DNA from: JAYFRE01 sp034926235
Lineage (GTDB): Bacteria > Pseudomonadota > Alphaproteobacteria > Rhodospirillales > Magnetospirillaceae
Direction: 5' to 3'
NCBI GenBank assembly: GCA_034926235.1
Contig: JAYFRE010000159.1
Span: forward strand, 1 to 6,635
DNA length: 6,635 nt
Part shown: positions 1 through 5,547 of the stretch, one piece after another
Layout of the letters: the number at the start of each line of letters is the position of its first letter
How positions within the stretch are numbered: position 1 is the stretch's first letter
The notes under the pieces: model-generated
What the model was told of the DNA's origin: nothing
Databases searched by the model: none
What the model saw: the letters and a program-made list of their open reading frames with translations, nothing else
Program-made: the position numbers and the translations under genes

Positions 1-342
1 ACGCTTCGCCAGGGTCGCGGCGACGACAGGATTTTTCACCAGCGTCGGATTGGCCTTCACCGCATCGGGCAAGCTGTCGAGGACGAACTGAATCTGGCTG
101 TATTGCGGTTGTTCGACCCAAAGCGTGCCGTCCTGATCGAAGGCGGCGATGCGTTCTTCCTCGGGCACGAAATCGGGGCTGCCCGCTGTCGTCGTGCGCG
201 CCACGAAGTCGAGGATCGCGGTCTTCGCCGCGCCCTCGTTCCAGGATGGCAGTGGGTCGGTCTGGGCGGCGGCGGTGGCGGTCAGGCCGAGCGCCAGCAG
301 GCCGGATGCGGCGAGGGATAGAAGATGCTTGCTCAGAGACAT
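1..342 (-). CDS. Secreted HAD-family phosphatase, N-terminal part (runs off left edge)
   Basis: The first 114 residues are visible; the 3' end lies outside the window. Residues 1-26 form a Sec-type signal peptide: Lys5, a Leu/Ala-rich core, and an AAA|Q cleavage site near 26/27, so the enzyme should be periplasmic. Residues 65-77 read IAAFDQDGTLWVE, the HAD motif I DxDGT, with Asp69 as the expected nucleophile and Asp71 as the general acid/base. The following EQPQYSQIQFVLD segment resembles exported HAD hydrolases of the phosphoserine phosphatase-like group. An AAGGG Shine-Dalgarno lies about 8 bases before the ATG at 342. It is transcribed in the same direction as the dehydrogenase operon but is separated from it by an IS remnant, so it is probably an unrelated chromosomal neighbour. 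The substrate cannot be told from this part. Confidence 0.8.
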   Translation of the reverse strand, partial: MSLSKHLLSLAASGLLALGLTATAAAQTDPLPSWNEGAAKTAILDFVARTTTAGSPDFVPEEERIAAFDQDGTLWVEQPQYSQIQFVLDSLPDAVKANPTLVKNPVVAATLAKR

Positions 343-518
343 GTCGAAGCCCTTGAGGCGGTGAGGGGCGGCGGCAACGCTCCCGCCGGGACGGGGCAAG
401 GCGCTATCCGCATGCAGCCGCAGCGACCCTTAGCTCTCCCTTATCAGAGGAAGAGGGAGCATGGAGGGGGCCGCTTCCACATGCGACAAACTTGCCAAAC
501 AGCATAGAATCTTCTCGC

Positions 519-790
519 GTTCGTTGACAAGTCGCTACCGGAATACCCCTTTTGAGCGAGATCAGACGGCATCATCGTCATAGCCTTTGTCGGCCGGCAG
601 CATAGGCGGGCTGGCGAGGGGGAGGGCCATGAGGTCTTCGGCCGCCTTATAATCCGAGACTTCGCCGCCAGTCAGCCTGAAGGCAAGGGGGGCGTCCTTG
701 ACCGTTTGCACGGGCGTGGATTTAGCCCGTAAAGCCGCCGTGGCTGCGGTCAAAGTCCCCCCTTATAAGTCCCACTTTGCCAACAGATCC
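519..790 (-). mobile_element. Degenerate IS5-family element remnant with internal deletion
   Basis: On the minus strand the element starts at 790 with GGATCTGTTGGCAAAGTGGG. This is about 15/19 identical to GGTCCTGTTGACAAAGGGG, which begins the IS5-type element at 6500. Both ends are preceded by a TNA/TA target-like base set (TTA here, CTA there). About 35 bases inside this end the sequence jumps into the middle of a transposase, so the 5' half of the gene is missing. The opposite end is less clear: GTTGACAA at 523-530 matches the same part of the terminal repeat in inverted orientation, which would put the left boundary near 518-519, but no target duplication is visible. The right boundary is well supported; the left one is tentative. 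Confidence 0.6.
562..753 (-). pseudogene. IS5-family transposase fragment (middle part only)
   Basis: The reading frame gives about 63 residues containing LAFRLTGGEVSDYKAAEDL and then MLPADKGYDDDAV. These match the IS5-family DDE transposase segment where the second catalytic Asp sits in an (A/G)DKGYD motif (ADKGYD here). The N-terminal third, the first catalytic Asp and the C-terminal Glu region are absent. A TGA at 562-564 follows directly after DDDAV, where intact relatives continue for roughly 70 more residues. There is no proper start: a TAA lies 9 bases before the nominal TTG at 753. It is therefore a dead fragment inside the IS remnant. Family assignment rests on recalled motif similarity and not on a database search. 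Confidence 0.75.
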
Positions 791-810
791 TAACCTATTG
801 AAACTATTCG

Positions 811-1674
811 TTATGCGTACTCGAGCGGCTCAACCAGAAGCTCAAAGGTTATTAGAACCGCATTTTCAGCCCTTCGGAGACGCCCCTCATTTATACCGCC
901 GCAATGATCGACAAGGGTTACGTCGATCATTGCGGCAAGATCACCCTCATGGGTCGTCGAGATAAGTCCGTCACGAATGAACACCTCAGTCTCCATGGGA
1001 AGAACTTCGCGGCCATCATCAAACGTCGCGCCTACAAGGCTGCCAACCCCGCCATGCACACGAGCCCGCGTGATTCCGCGTGCCCTGCATTCCTTTTCAA
1101 GGGCAGTGCAGAAATCCTCGTTCGGACATATGGACATTGCGAACGAGCTCCGGGTTTCGGCCGTAAAACCGGGAACGGCAACGGGACGGAACAAGGAGAA
1201 GCCCGTTTCCAGGCTGGGGGCGACCTCGAACGCGGCTCCGTCCAACAACCAGATCGATGCAGTGATCGGCTGAGAGATCACGGCATCATTTGGCAGGACA
1301 TGCCCGGCAAGACGCTGGCCACTACTGTCAAACCACGTGCCATGGCAATGAAGCCATGGTTGAGAATCGCGCGGGCCTACAGTCATCGAGGCGCTTTCCA
1401 AACGAACAGTCCCTTTTGGATGGTAAGGGCCGGCGTAGTACGCAGCGTGTTCCGGCGTCTTCGATACATCCGGCATATAGTACGCAAAGGGATCAAAGCT
1501 TCCTCCGCGTAATCGGGCAACGGCGCTTTTTGCACGGTTGGCCTCGAGAATTGATGCCATCGTGGGAAGCAACGCCTGGCCCGCTGGCAGCTCTGTCTGA
1601 ACATGCCGGATATTGCAATCTACCGTGCAGCTCCGCTGGGCAGCAACAGGTCCTGGATGTGTGACATAGCGCAT
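811..1674 (-). CDS. Tandem PPC/DUF296 domain protein, last gene of the operon
   Basis: This 287-residue protein appears to hold two PPC (plant and prokaryote conserved, DUF296) domains, at about 22-163 and 172-285. The first has LHCHGTWFDSSGQRLAGHVL (108-127) with the family's likely metal-binding histidines H109, H111 and H125. The second ends in MIDVTLVDHCGGINEGRL, where those positions become M249, D251 and R265, so its site seems lost. PPC proteins in bacteria are poorly understood; the domain binds AT-rich DNA in plant AHL proteins together with an AT-hook, which is not present here. A GGAG Shine-Dalgarno lies 6 bases before the ATG at 1674. The gene follows E1 beta after 59 bases that contain a perfect hairpin, and it ends 20 bases before an IS remnant. 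Its place in a 2-oxoacid dehydrogenase operon suggests an enzymatic, accessory or sensing role in the same pathway. That role is inference. Confidence 0.8.
   Translation of the reverse strand: MRYVTHPGPVAAQRSCTVDCNIRHVQTELPAGQALLPTMASILEANRAKSAVARLRGGSFDPFAYYMPDVSKTPEHAAYYAGPYHPKGTVRLESASMTVGPRDSQPWLHCHGTWFDSSGQRLAGHVLPNDAVISQPITASIWLLDGAAFEVAPSLETGFSLFRPVAVPGFTAETRSSFAMSICPNEDFCTALEKECRARGITRARVHGGVGSLVGATFDDGREVLPMETEVFIRDGLISTTHEGDLAAMIDVTLVDHCGGINEGRLRRAENAVLITFELLVEPLEYA
898..936. repeat. Perfect 15-bp inverted repeat inside the PPC gene
   Basis: GCCGCAATGATCGAC at 898-912 is repeated exactly in inverse at 922-936, with a 9-base loop. It lies in codons 247-259 of the PPC protein, coding AAMID-VTL-VDHCG, exactly where the second domain should carry its histidine motif. 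A perfect 15-bp stem with a short loop is not expected by chance in a window of this size. No T-run follows on either strand, so it is not a standard terminator. It would form a stable hairpin in the mRNA near the 3' end of the operon. Confidence 0.85.
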
Positions 1675-1692
1675 TGTTTTCTCCGCAGTTTT

Positions 1693-1721
1693 CCGGCCGA
1701 CAGAGACGTCTTGTCGGCCGG
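1693..1721. repeat. 10-bp inverted repeat between E1 beta and PPC genes
   Basis: CCGGCCGACA at 1693-1702 and TGTCGGCCGG at 1712-1721 form a perfect GC-rich stem with a 9-base loop. In the operon transcript the hairpin follows the E1 beta stop codon by 12 bases and ends about 10 bases before the PPC Shine-Dalgarno. It is followed in the transcript by AAAAC and not by U residues, so a Rho-independent terminator is unlikely. An mRNA-processing or stabilising intercistronic hairpin, lowering or separating expression of the last gene, fits better. Confidence 0.75.
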
Positions 1722-1733
1722 CATGCTACAGAC

Positions 1734-2720
1734 TCACTGTTTCCCTAGAGAGCGCATAACGCCGTCCATGATTGTCTGCTCGTTAGGAATAAAGAGCTTC
1801 TCCAGCGTGAGGGAGAATGGAATCGGAACGTTGGGCGGAGCGATGCGGACGATAGGTCCTTTGAGATCCTTGAATCCCTGTTCGGCGACAATGGCCGCGA
1901 CCTCGCCGCCGGAGCCGCCGGTCTTCCAGGCTTCGTGAGCAATGACCAGATGGCCGGTCTTCTTGACCGAGCTCAGAATCGTTGCCGTGTCCAAAGGAGC
2001 GATGGTGCGCAAATCGATCACTTCGCAATCGATCGAATGATCGGCCTTCAACTGCTCGGCCGCCTTGAGCGCCCGCGGGACCATAAGACCGCAGGATACA
2101 ATGGTTACGTCGCTACCCGGGCGCTTGATGTCGGCCACGCCCAGCGGAATGACGAAATCGTCGTCATCCGGAACCTCGGCGCGGCGCGCATGTGTCAGGC
2201 CCATATGTTCAAGGAAAATCACCGGATTATCTTCGCGCAACGCGCTGCGCATCAAACCCATTGCATCGCGGGGTTCTGACGGCATCACCACTTTGAGGCC
2301 TGGAACCGAGGTCAGCACAGCGTGGTAGTCCTCGGCATGACCACGATGTGGCCCAACGCCGCATTTGGTCCGAATAACCAAAGGCACTTTCAGACGGTGG
2401 GCGCTCTTGACGTAAACTTGTCCTATCTCGTTCAGAACTGATCCGAGACAAAGATTGAGCAGTTCCAAGAACATGATTTCGACTACAGGGCGCATACCGC
2501 ACATGGCCGCGCCGGCGCCTGCTCCGACCATCACCTCTTCCGAGATCGGCGCATCAATGATACGGCCGGTGTCTTTAAAGTCTGCCCACAGCCCTTTGAA
2601 CGTCTGCAACGCGCCGCCAAACTGACCGATGTCTTGGCCAAGGCAGAATATTTTGGGATTGACCATCATTTCGCTGCGCAAAGCAGCCACGATGGCATCA
2701 TTAATCGTTAGTTTTGCCAT
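1734..2720 (-). CDS. 2-oxoacid/acetoin dehydrogenase-type E1 component, beta subunit
   Basis: This 328-residue protein is the usual length for E1 beta of acetoin, pyruvate and branched-chain 2-oxoacid dehydrogenases. With the alpha subunit it forms the thiamine diphosphate-dependent heterotetramer that decarboxylates (or cleaves) the substrate and transfers the acyl group to the lipoyl carrier. Visible family features are LGQDIGQFGGALQTFKGL (27-44), DAPISE with the expected catalytic Glu61, GAGAGAAMCGMRPVVEIMF (66-84), PHRGHAEDYHAVL in which His128 aligns with the conserved active-site His, PGLKVVMPSEP (140-150), and the C-terminal transketolase-like domain with VIDLRTIAPLD and HEAWKTGGSGGEV. 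Start: ATG at 2720, because GAGGAG lies 8 bases upstream and overlaps the alpha stop codon. A TTG five codons earlier has no ribosome site. The gap to the alpha gene is 11 bases, which indicates translational coupling. Confidence 0.9.
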   Translation of the reverse strand: MAKLTINDAIVAALRSEMMVNPKIFCLGQDIGQFGGALQTFKGLWADFKDTGRIIDAPISEEVMVGAGAGAAMCGMRPVVEIMFLELLNLCLGSVLNEIGQVYVKSAHRLKVPLVIRTKCGVGPHRGHAEDYHAVLTSVPGLKVVMPSEPRDAMGLMRSALREDNPVIFLEHMGLTHARRAEVPDDDDFVIPLGVADIKRPGSDVTIVSCGLMVPRALKAAEQLKADHSIDCEVIDLRTIAPLDTATILSSVKKTGHLVIAHEAWKTGGSGGEVAAIVAEQGFKDLKGPIVRIAPPNVPIPFSLTLEKLFIPNEQTIMDGVMRSLGKQ

Positions 2721-2731
2721 AGGGGTGCTCC

Positions 2732-3703
2732 TCAAACGAGTCGACTGGGCGCATAAGCTTCGGTGGGAATCTCTTCGGCACCGGGCAACGGGTCAGCCTT
2801 GCCTTGTTCGGCCCAGCTGTCGAAATCGTTGCGAGCTTCCTCGTCGAGCTTCGCAATATCGTCGCTCGTGAGCATTTCCTCAGCGATAAGCCGCGCCGAA
2901 CACAGTGCGATGGGGTCTCGCGCTGCCCATTTCTCGACTTCTTCCTTCGGGCGGTAGTTCGCTGGATCGGCTGCCCAATGGCCGCCCATCCGATAGGACA
3001 GCGCGTGTATAAAGCTTGGTCCCTGGCCGGCACGGGCGCGGCTGATCGCTTCCTGCACCTTGTTGTAAACGTCAAAGACGTCATTGCCGTCGGCGTCTAT
3101 CGCAGGCATGCCGTAGCCGGCGCCCCGTTTGCTGATGGAGCCGGCAACGGATTTGCTGGATGGCAGAGAAATCGCGTACTGATTGTCCTGGCAGACAAAT
3201 ATGACCGGCAGGCACAGCATCGATGCGAAATTCATCGCCTCGTGGAATATTCCGGAATTGATGGTGCCGTCGCCGAAGGTGACAACCGAAACCTGGCCCT
3301 CGCCTTTATATTTAGCGGCCAGACCGGCGCCGACGGCATAACCAATCGGCGTCCCCAGCGTGCCGGAGAGCATGCCGAGATGATTTTCACCCATTTCGCC
3401 GGAGAGGTCGATACGCGTAATTCCCCTGTTCGTACCGGTTACCTTGCCACAGACTTCGGCAATCATTCGTTTCACATCGCCGCCGCGAACCATCGATGCA
3501 ACCATGGCGCTGCGGTAGTGTGAGGTACTGATGTCGTCCGGACGCAATCCCGAGAACACGCCGACCGGAATCGCCTCCTCGCCTGTCGCCGGGTGCCAAC
3601 CCGGGTTTATCTTATTGACGACGCGATCGAAATGACGCGCACGGATCAGCGATCGCAACAATGCGGTGCGTACGCTGACTTCAGGTTCAGCATTGCTCGT
3701 CAT
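2732..3703 (-). CDS. 2-oxoacid/acetoin dehydrogenase-type E1 component, alpha subunit
   Basis: This 323-residue protein has the length and core of the thiamine diphosphate-binding E1 alpha family. The diphosphate/Mg motif is GDGTINSGIFHEAMNF (144-159) closing at QDN with Asn174. HPATGEEAIPVGVFSGLRPDDI (37-58) and GTLGTPIGYAVGAGLA (114-129) match the family frame. The C-terminal loop is YRMGGHWAADPANYR (237-251), where relatives often have YRxRGH; the His is kept at 242. The usual GxGGSMH stretch is replaced by TNRGITRIDLSGEMGEN (91-107), so the substrate pocket is probably divergent. The start ATG at 3703 overlaps the lipoyl-gene TGA as ATGA, with GAGGGG just upstream, so the genes are translationally coupled. 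The exact substrate (acetoin, pyruvate, branched or another 2-oxoacid) cannot be read from the sequence. Confidence 0.9.
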   Translation of the reverse strand: MTSNAEPEVSVRTALLRSLIRARHFDRVVNKINPGWHPATGEEAIPVGVFSGLRPDDISTSHYRSAMVASMVRGGDVKRMIAEVCGKVTGTNRGITRIDLSGEMGENHLGMLSGTLGTPIGYAVGAGLAAKYKGEGQVSVVTFGDGTINSGIFHEAMNFASMLCLPVIFVCQDNQYAISLPSSKSVAGSISKRGAGYGMPAIDADGNDVFDVYNKVQEAISRARAGQGPSFIHALSYRMGGHWAADPANYRPKEEVEKWAARDPIALCSARLIAEEMLTSDDIAKLDEEARNDFDSWAEQGKADPLPGAEEIPTEAYAPSRLV

Positions 3704-3939
3704 GATCCCCTCACAATTCCCAAGACGGTGTCTGGCCCGATCTTGTCGTCGGCTGTGACTAACTGGCTATGCATGATCCCGTCTGCAGGGCTTTCTAATT
3801 CGATATTTGCCTTGTCGGTCATCATCTCGGCAATCGTTTCGCCAGCGCTGACCGAGTCGCCAATTTTCTTGTGCCACTCAATGAACGTGCCCTCGTGGGC
3901 TCCCTCGTCACCGAACTCGGCTTTGATCTCGTAATCCAT
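3700..3939 (-). CDS. Stand-alone lipoyl-domain carrier protein (split E2)
   Basis: The 79-residue protein is one complete biotinyl/lipoyl domain and nothing more. GDEGAHEGTFIEWHKKIGDSVSAGETIAEMMTDKANIELESPADG spans the fold, and Lys43 in the TDKA hairpin turn is the expected lipoylation site. In most 2-oxoacid dehydrogenases this domain is the N-terminus of E2; here it is a separate gene between the E2 core and E1 alpha. It should be lipoylated in the cytoplasm and shuttle acyl groups from E1 to the E2 core. A biotin carrier is less likely, because the biotin motif is AMKM and the neighbours are E1 and E2 subunits. The ATG at 3939 has AAGGAA about 8 bases upstream. It is 57 bases after the E2 stop and overlaps the E1 alpha start by 4 bases. 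Confidence 0.92.
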   Translation of the reverse strand: MDYEIKAEFGDEGAHEGTFIEWHKKIGDSVSAGETIAEMMTDKANIELESPADGIMHSQLVTADDKIGPDTVLGIVRGS

Positions 3940-3996
3940 GGTCGTTTCCTTTTCTGTCGTTTCACGGCCTAAACCGCGCTCTGATCAACCTGCTGC

Positions 3997-4737
3997 TCAA
4001 AGAATCGGGGCTGGGTCGGCTATGAAGTTCGCCATGGTCTGCACGAACTGACAGGCCACATAGCCGTTTACGGCCCGGTGATCGAATGTGAGGCTCAACC
4101 CCAGATAGGGCTGTTCTTCCACCTTGCCGTTTTGAATGACCACACGGGATTGAATAGCGCCTACCGCCAGAATGCCTGTCTGCGGCAGGTTCAGGATCGG
4201 CGTCGCCCCCAAAACAGCAGGGAACATGCCGATATTGCTGACGGTAAACGTTCCGCCTCGCATGTCGGCAGGTTTCAGCTTGCCGTTCCTCGCACACGCA
4301 ACAAGCTCGTTGGTCTTGACGGCAATTTCGTCCACGGACAGCTTGTCGACACCGCGAATAACCGGAACAACGAGATTTCCGTCAGCAACCGCAGCCGCAA
4401 CGCCGATATTGATCTCGTCGTAGATTTTCAGGGTGTCGTCGACAAGCGTGGCGTTGAGCTCCGGGTGCCTCAGCAGCGCCTGTCCCAAGAGGCGAACCAA
4501 GACGTGGGAAATCGTCACCTTTGGCGCATTTGCCCGCTGCGCTAGCTGTGCATGAGCCTGCACCAATCCGGTCGCCGAACCCTCGGCAAAAGTGGTGGCG
4601 GGCGCCGCGCCCAAATGGTTGGCCAACATTCGCTGAGCGGTCAGACGCATGATCGGCGCCTGCCGAACCGACCGGCGGACCTTGATCCCCTGATGGATTT
4701 CAACCTCTTGCAAGTCTGTCGAGTCTGGGGTCGCCAT
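3997..4737 (-). CDS. Short 2-oxoacid dehydrogenase E2 acyltransferase (catalytic core only)
   Basis: These 246 residues cover only the catalytic inner-core domain of E2; usual E2 proteins are 370-450 residues or more. The active-site motif FDHRAVNG (218-225) holds catalytic His220, with Asn224 in the position that is Asp or Asn in the family. GVAAAVADGNLVVPVIRGVDKLSVDEIA (112-139), GGTFTVSNIGMFP (161-173) and LNLPQTGILAVGAI (182-195) are further core signatures. No lipoyl domain and no recognisable E1/E3-binding domain precede the core; residues 1-25 are short and unlike either. It should move the acyl group from the separate lipoyl protein to CoA and form the complex's scaffold. Start: ATG at 4737, with GGGAGG 8 bases upstream. 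A GTG two codons earlier (4743) would be only 2 bases from that site. It is the first gene of the operon. Confidence 0.9.
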   Translation of the reverse strand: MATPDSTDLQEVEIHQGIKVRRSVRQAPIMRLTAQRMLANHLGAAPATTFAEGSATGLVQAHAQLAQRANAPKVTISHVLVRLLGQALLRHPELNATLVDDTLKIYDEINIGVAAAVADGNLVVPVIRGVDKLSVDEIAVKTNELVACARNGKLKPADMRGGTFTVSNIGMFPAVLGATPILNLPQTGILAVGAIQSRVVIQNGKVEEQPYLGLSLTFDHRAVNGYVACQFVQTMANFIADPAPIL

Positions 4738-4799
4738 CTTCACATCCTCCCATTAACGCCTTTTCTTCGAGGCCTAGCGGCCCCCACGGAGCCGTATTT

Positions 4800-4868
4800 G
4801 GCGGCCACGAACAGCAAAGCTACCGGCCGCCCAACGCTTTTGGGGCTGAAAGAATTTTCATGGCCGCC
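4800..4868 (-). promoter_or_regulatory. Leader-RNA long stem in the E2 operon 5' UTR
   Basis: In the operon transcript GGCGGCCAUGAA (4868 to 4857) can pair with UUCGUGGCCGCC (4811 to 4800), giving 12 consecutive pairs with one G-U, across a 45-base loop. It lies between the candidate promoter and the E2 start. The 5' arm contains the start codon of the possible leader ORF, so translating that ORF and forming this stem would exclude each other. No riboswitch family is recognised. Confidence 0.5.
4820..4861 (-). CDS. Possible 13-residue leader peptide
   Basis: An ATG at 4861 with AAGG 6 bases upstream opens a short frame reading MKILSAPKALGGR and then TAG. It lies in the untranslated leader of the E2 operon, with its start inside the 5' arm of the long leader stem. 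There is no homology to recognise and such short frames occur by chance, so it is offered as a candidate upstream ORF only. The peptide has no run of one amino acid of the kind found in classical attenuators. Confidence 0.25.
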   Translation of the reverse strand: MKILSAPKALGGR

Positions 4869-4887
4869 TTAAAACGTTATTCAAAGT

Positions 4888-4898
4888 CCATATTGTGG
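4888..4898 (+). promoter_or_regulatory. Operator-like motif copy 1 (CCATATTGTGG)
   Basis: This is the CCATA-N-TATGG motif with one mismatch in the second half. It lies about 27-37 bases downstream of the expected operon transcription start, a position suited to repression. It is preceded by AAGT, as copy 2 is. Assignment to the neighbouring IclR protein is inference. Confidence 0.55.
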
Positions 4899-4931
4899 TG
4901 CATTTGTGCTCGTAAATCCGACTAGGTTCTG

Positions 4932-4960
4932 ACGATATTTATACCGTTTTGAGTCGTCAA
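4932..4960 (-). promoter_or_regulatory. Candidate sigma70 promoter of the E2 operon
   Basis: On the minus strand a -35 box TTGACG (4960-4955) is followed after 17 bases by TATCGT (4937-4932), which fits 5/6 and 4/6 of consensus. Transcription would start near 4925, leaving a leader of about 188 bases before the E2 ATG. The promoter lies between motif copies 1 and 2. Confidence 0.45.
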
Positions 4961-4974
4961 GAATTTTTATAAGT

Positions 4975-4985
4975 CCATATTATGG
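4975..4985 (+). promoter_or_regulatory. Operator-like motif copy 2 (CCATATTATGG)
   Basis: This is a perfect CCATA-N-TATGG inverted repeat, 14 bases upstream of the operon -35 box. It shares an extended 18-base match with copy 4 (CCATATTATGG, one variable base, CATTAA). Its centre is 87 bp from copy 1. Confidence 0.6.
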
Positions 4986-5254
4986 CCATTAAGACGCCAA
5001 ATAGAAATGGTCAGATTTGGCAATGGCTCCGGCAAATCGAACAGACAGATAAGAGAGAGCCGGAGCCGAAAAACGGGACAGTGAGATGGGCAATAGCCTT
5101 ACTCAGTCGAAAGCTGCGTCGCGGCCCCATAGAGGAACAAGAACATGACGAGAAGGAAGCGGCGGAATCACTCGGGCAATCCGAGGTAGGGTCTGGGCGA
5201 CAACCTCTACAAGTTTTGAAATCGTCTGTGTTCCGGGGGATATTTTCCGCCGGG
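4986..5254. other. Stretch with no recognisable gene in the divergent region
   Basis: I see no convincing gene, RNA or repeat here. A plus-strand frame stays open from an ATG at 4982 to 5521 (179 codons), but its first 90 residues resemble nothing I know. It has no ribosome site, and its later part is a transposase scrap read through a frameshift. The stretch is probably debris left by insertion and deletion between the operon promoter and the regulator. Confidence 0.5.
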
Positions 5255-5257
5255 CAA

Positions 5258-5417
5258 CGGCGTCGGCACCTTCAAGATGTCATCGACGGCTACAATTTCG
5301 GCAACAGACTGAAGACCCTCGAGGGTCTCTCTCCCACGGTTCATCTGCAAATGGCAGGCTTCAGAACAGGATCGATTCATCGTCGATCCAATCCATCAAA
5401 TGCCGGGACTGAACACC
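5258..5417 (+). pseudogene. IS481-type transposase C-terminal remnant, frameshifted
   Basis: The frame reads RRRHLQDVIDGYNFGNRLKT and then LEGLSP up to about 5335. A shift of one base then gives PRFICKWQASEQDRFIVDPI and HQMPGLNT (5334-5417). Joined, this matches the ending of IS481-type transposases, as I recall it: HLxDFxxAYNFxxRLKTLxGLTPYEFICKxWTSExDRFxxxPxHQMPGLNT. The normal stop after LNT is lost, the upstream part ends near 5258, and no terminal inverted repeat is visible. A 16-bp palindrome AGACCCTCGAGGGTCT (5313-5328) lies inside the fragment. It indicates that an IS once inserted between the operon promoter and the regulator. Confidence 0.75.
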
Positions 5418-5504
5418 AGGGAGGGGCTGCCCTGTGCAAGAGATCAGAGCTTCTGTTTTGGGATGAAAATATTTCAGTGCGGTTTAGATACTACGCTGAA
5501 GAAT

Positions 5505-5515
5505 CCACAATATGG
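5505..5515 (-). promoter_or_regulatory. Operator-like motif copy 3 (inverted, CCATATTGTGG)
   Basis: On the minus strand this is CCATATTGTGG, identical to copy 1 but in the opposite orientation. It ends 3 bases before the candidate -35 box of the regulator promoter. Confidence 0.55.
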
Positions 5516-5518
5516 ATA

Positions 5519-5547
5519 TAGACAATACCGCGTGACGGCACTATTTT
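5519..5547 (+). promoter_or_regulatory. Candidate sigma70 promoter of the IclR gene
   Basis: TAGACA (5519-5524) and TATTTT (5542-5547) are 17 bases apart and fit 5/6 and 4/6 of consensus. The start would be near 5554, about 46 bases before the first possible ATG. The promoter lies between motif copies 3 and 4. Confidence 0.4.

Noticed and set aside
433..460. Inverted repeat CTCCCT...AGGGAG as a terminator
   Set aside because: It has only 6 pairs, a 12-base loop, no T-run, and lies upstream of the HAD gene rather than after a gene.
543..556. Minus-strand AAAAGGGGTATTCCGG as another copy of the IS end
   Set aside because: It resembles the inner part of the IS terminal repeat but has the wrong orientation for a boundary and lacks the GGTCCTGTTG portion.
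1333..1363. CCATGG-rich inverted repeat inside the PPC gene
   Set aside because: The 7-bp stem lies within coding sequence and is explained by codon choice; there is no link to other signals.
904..1512. A 202-codon plus-strand open frame
   Set aside because: It lies antisense to the well-supported PPC gene, and its translation shows no domain features.
2804..3523. A 239-codon plus-strand open frame
   Set aside because: It is fully antisense to E1 alpha, whose motifs are clear; it is a shadow of high-GC codon use.
4982..5521. A 179-codon plus-strand open frame starting MAIK
   Set aside because: It has no ribosome site, its first half has no recognisable similarity, and its second half is a transposase remnant entering the wrong frame at about 5334. 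Its ATG is part of operator copy 2.
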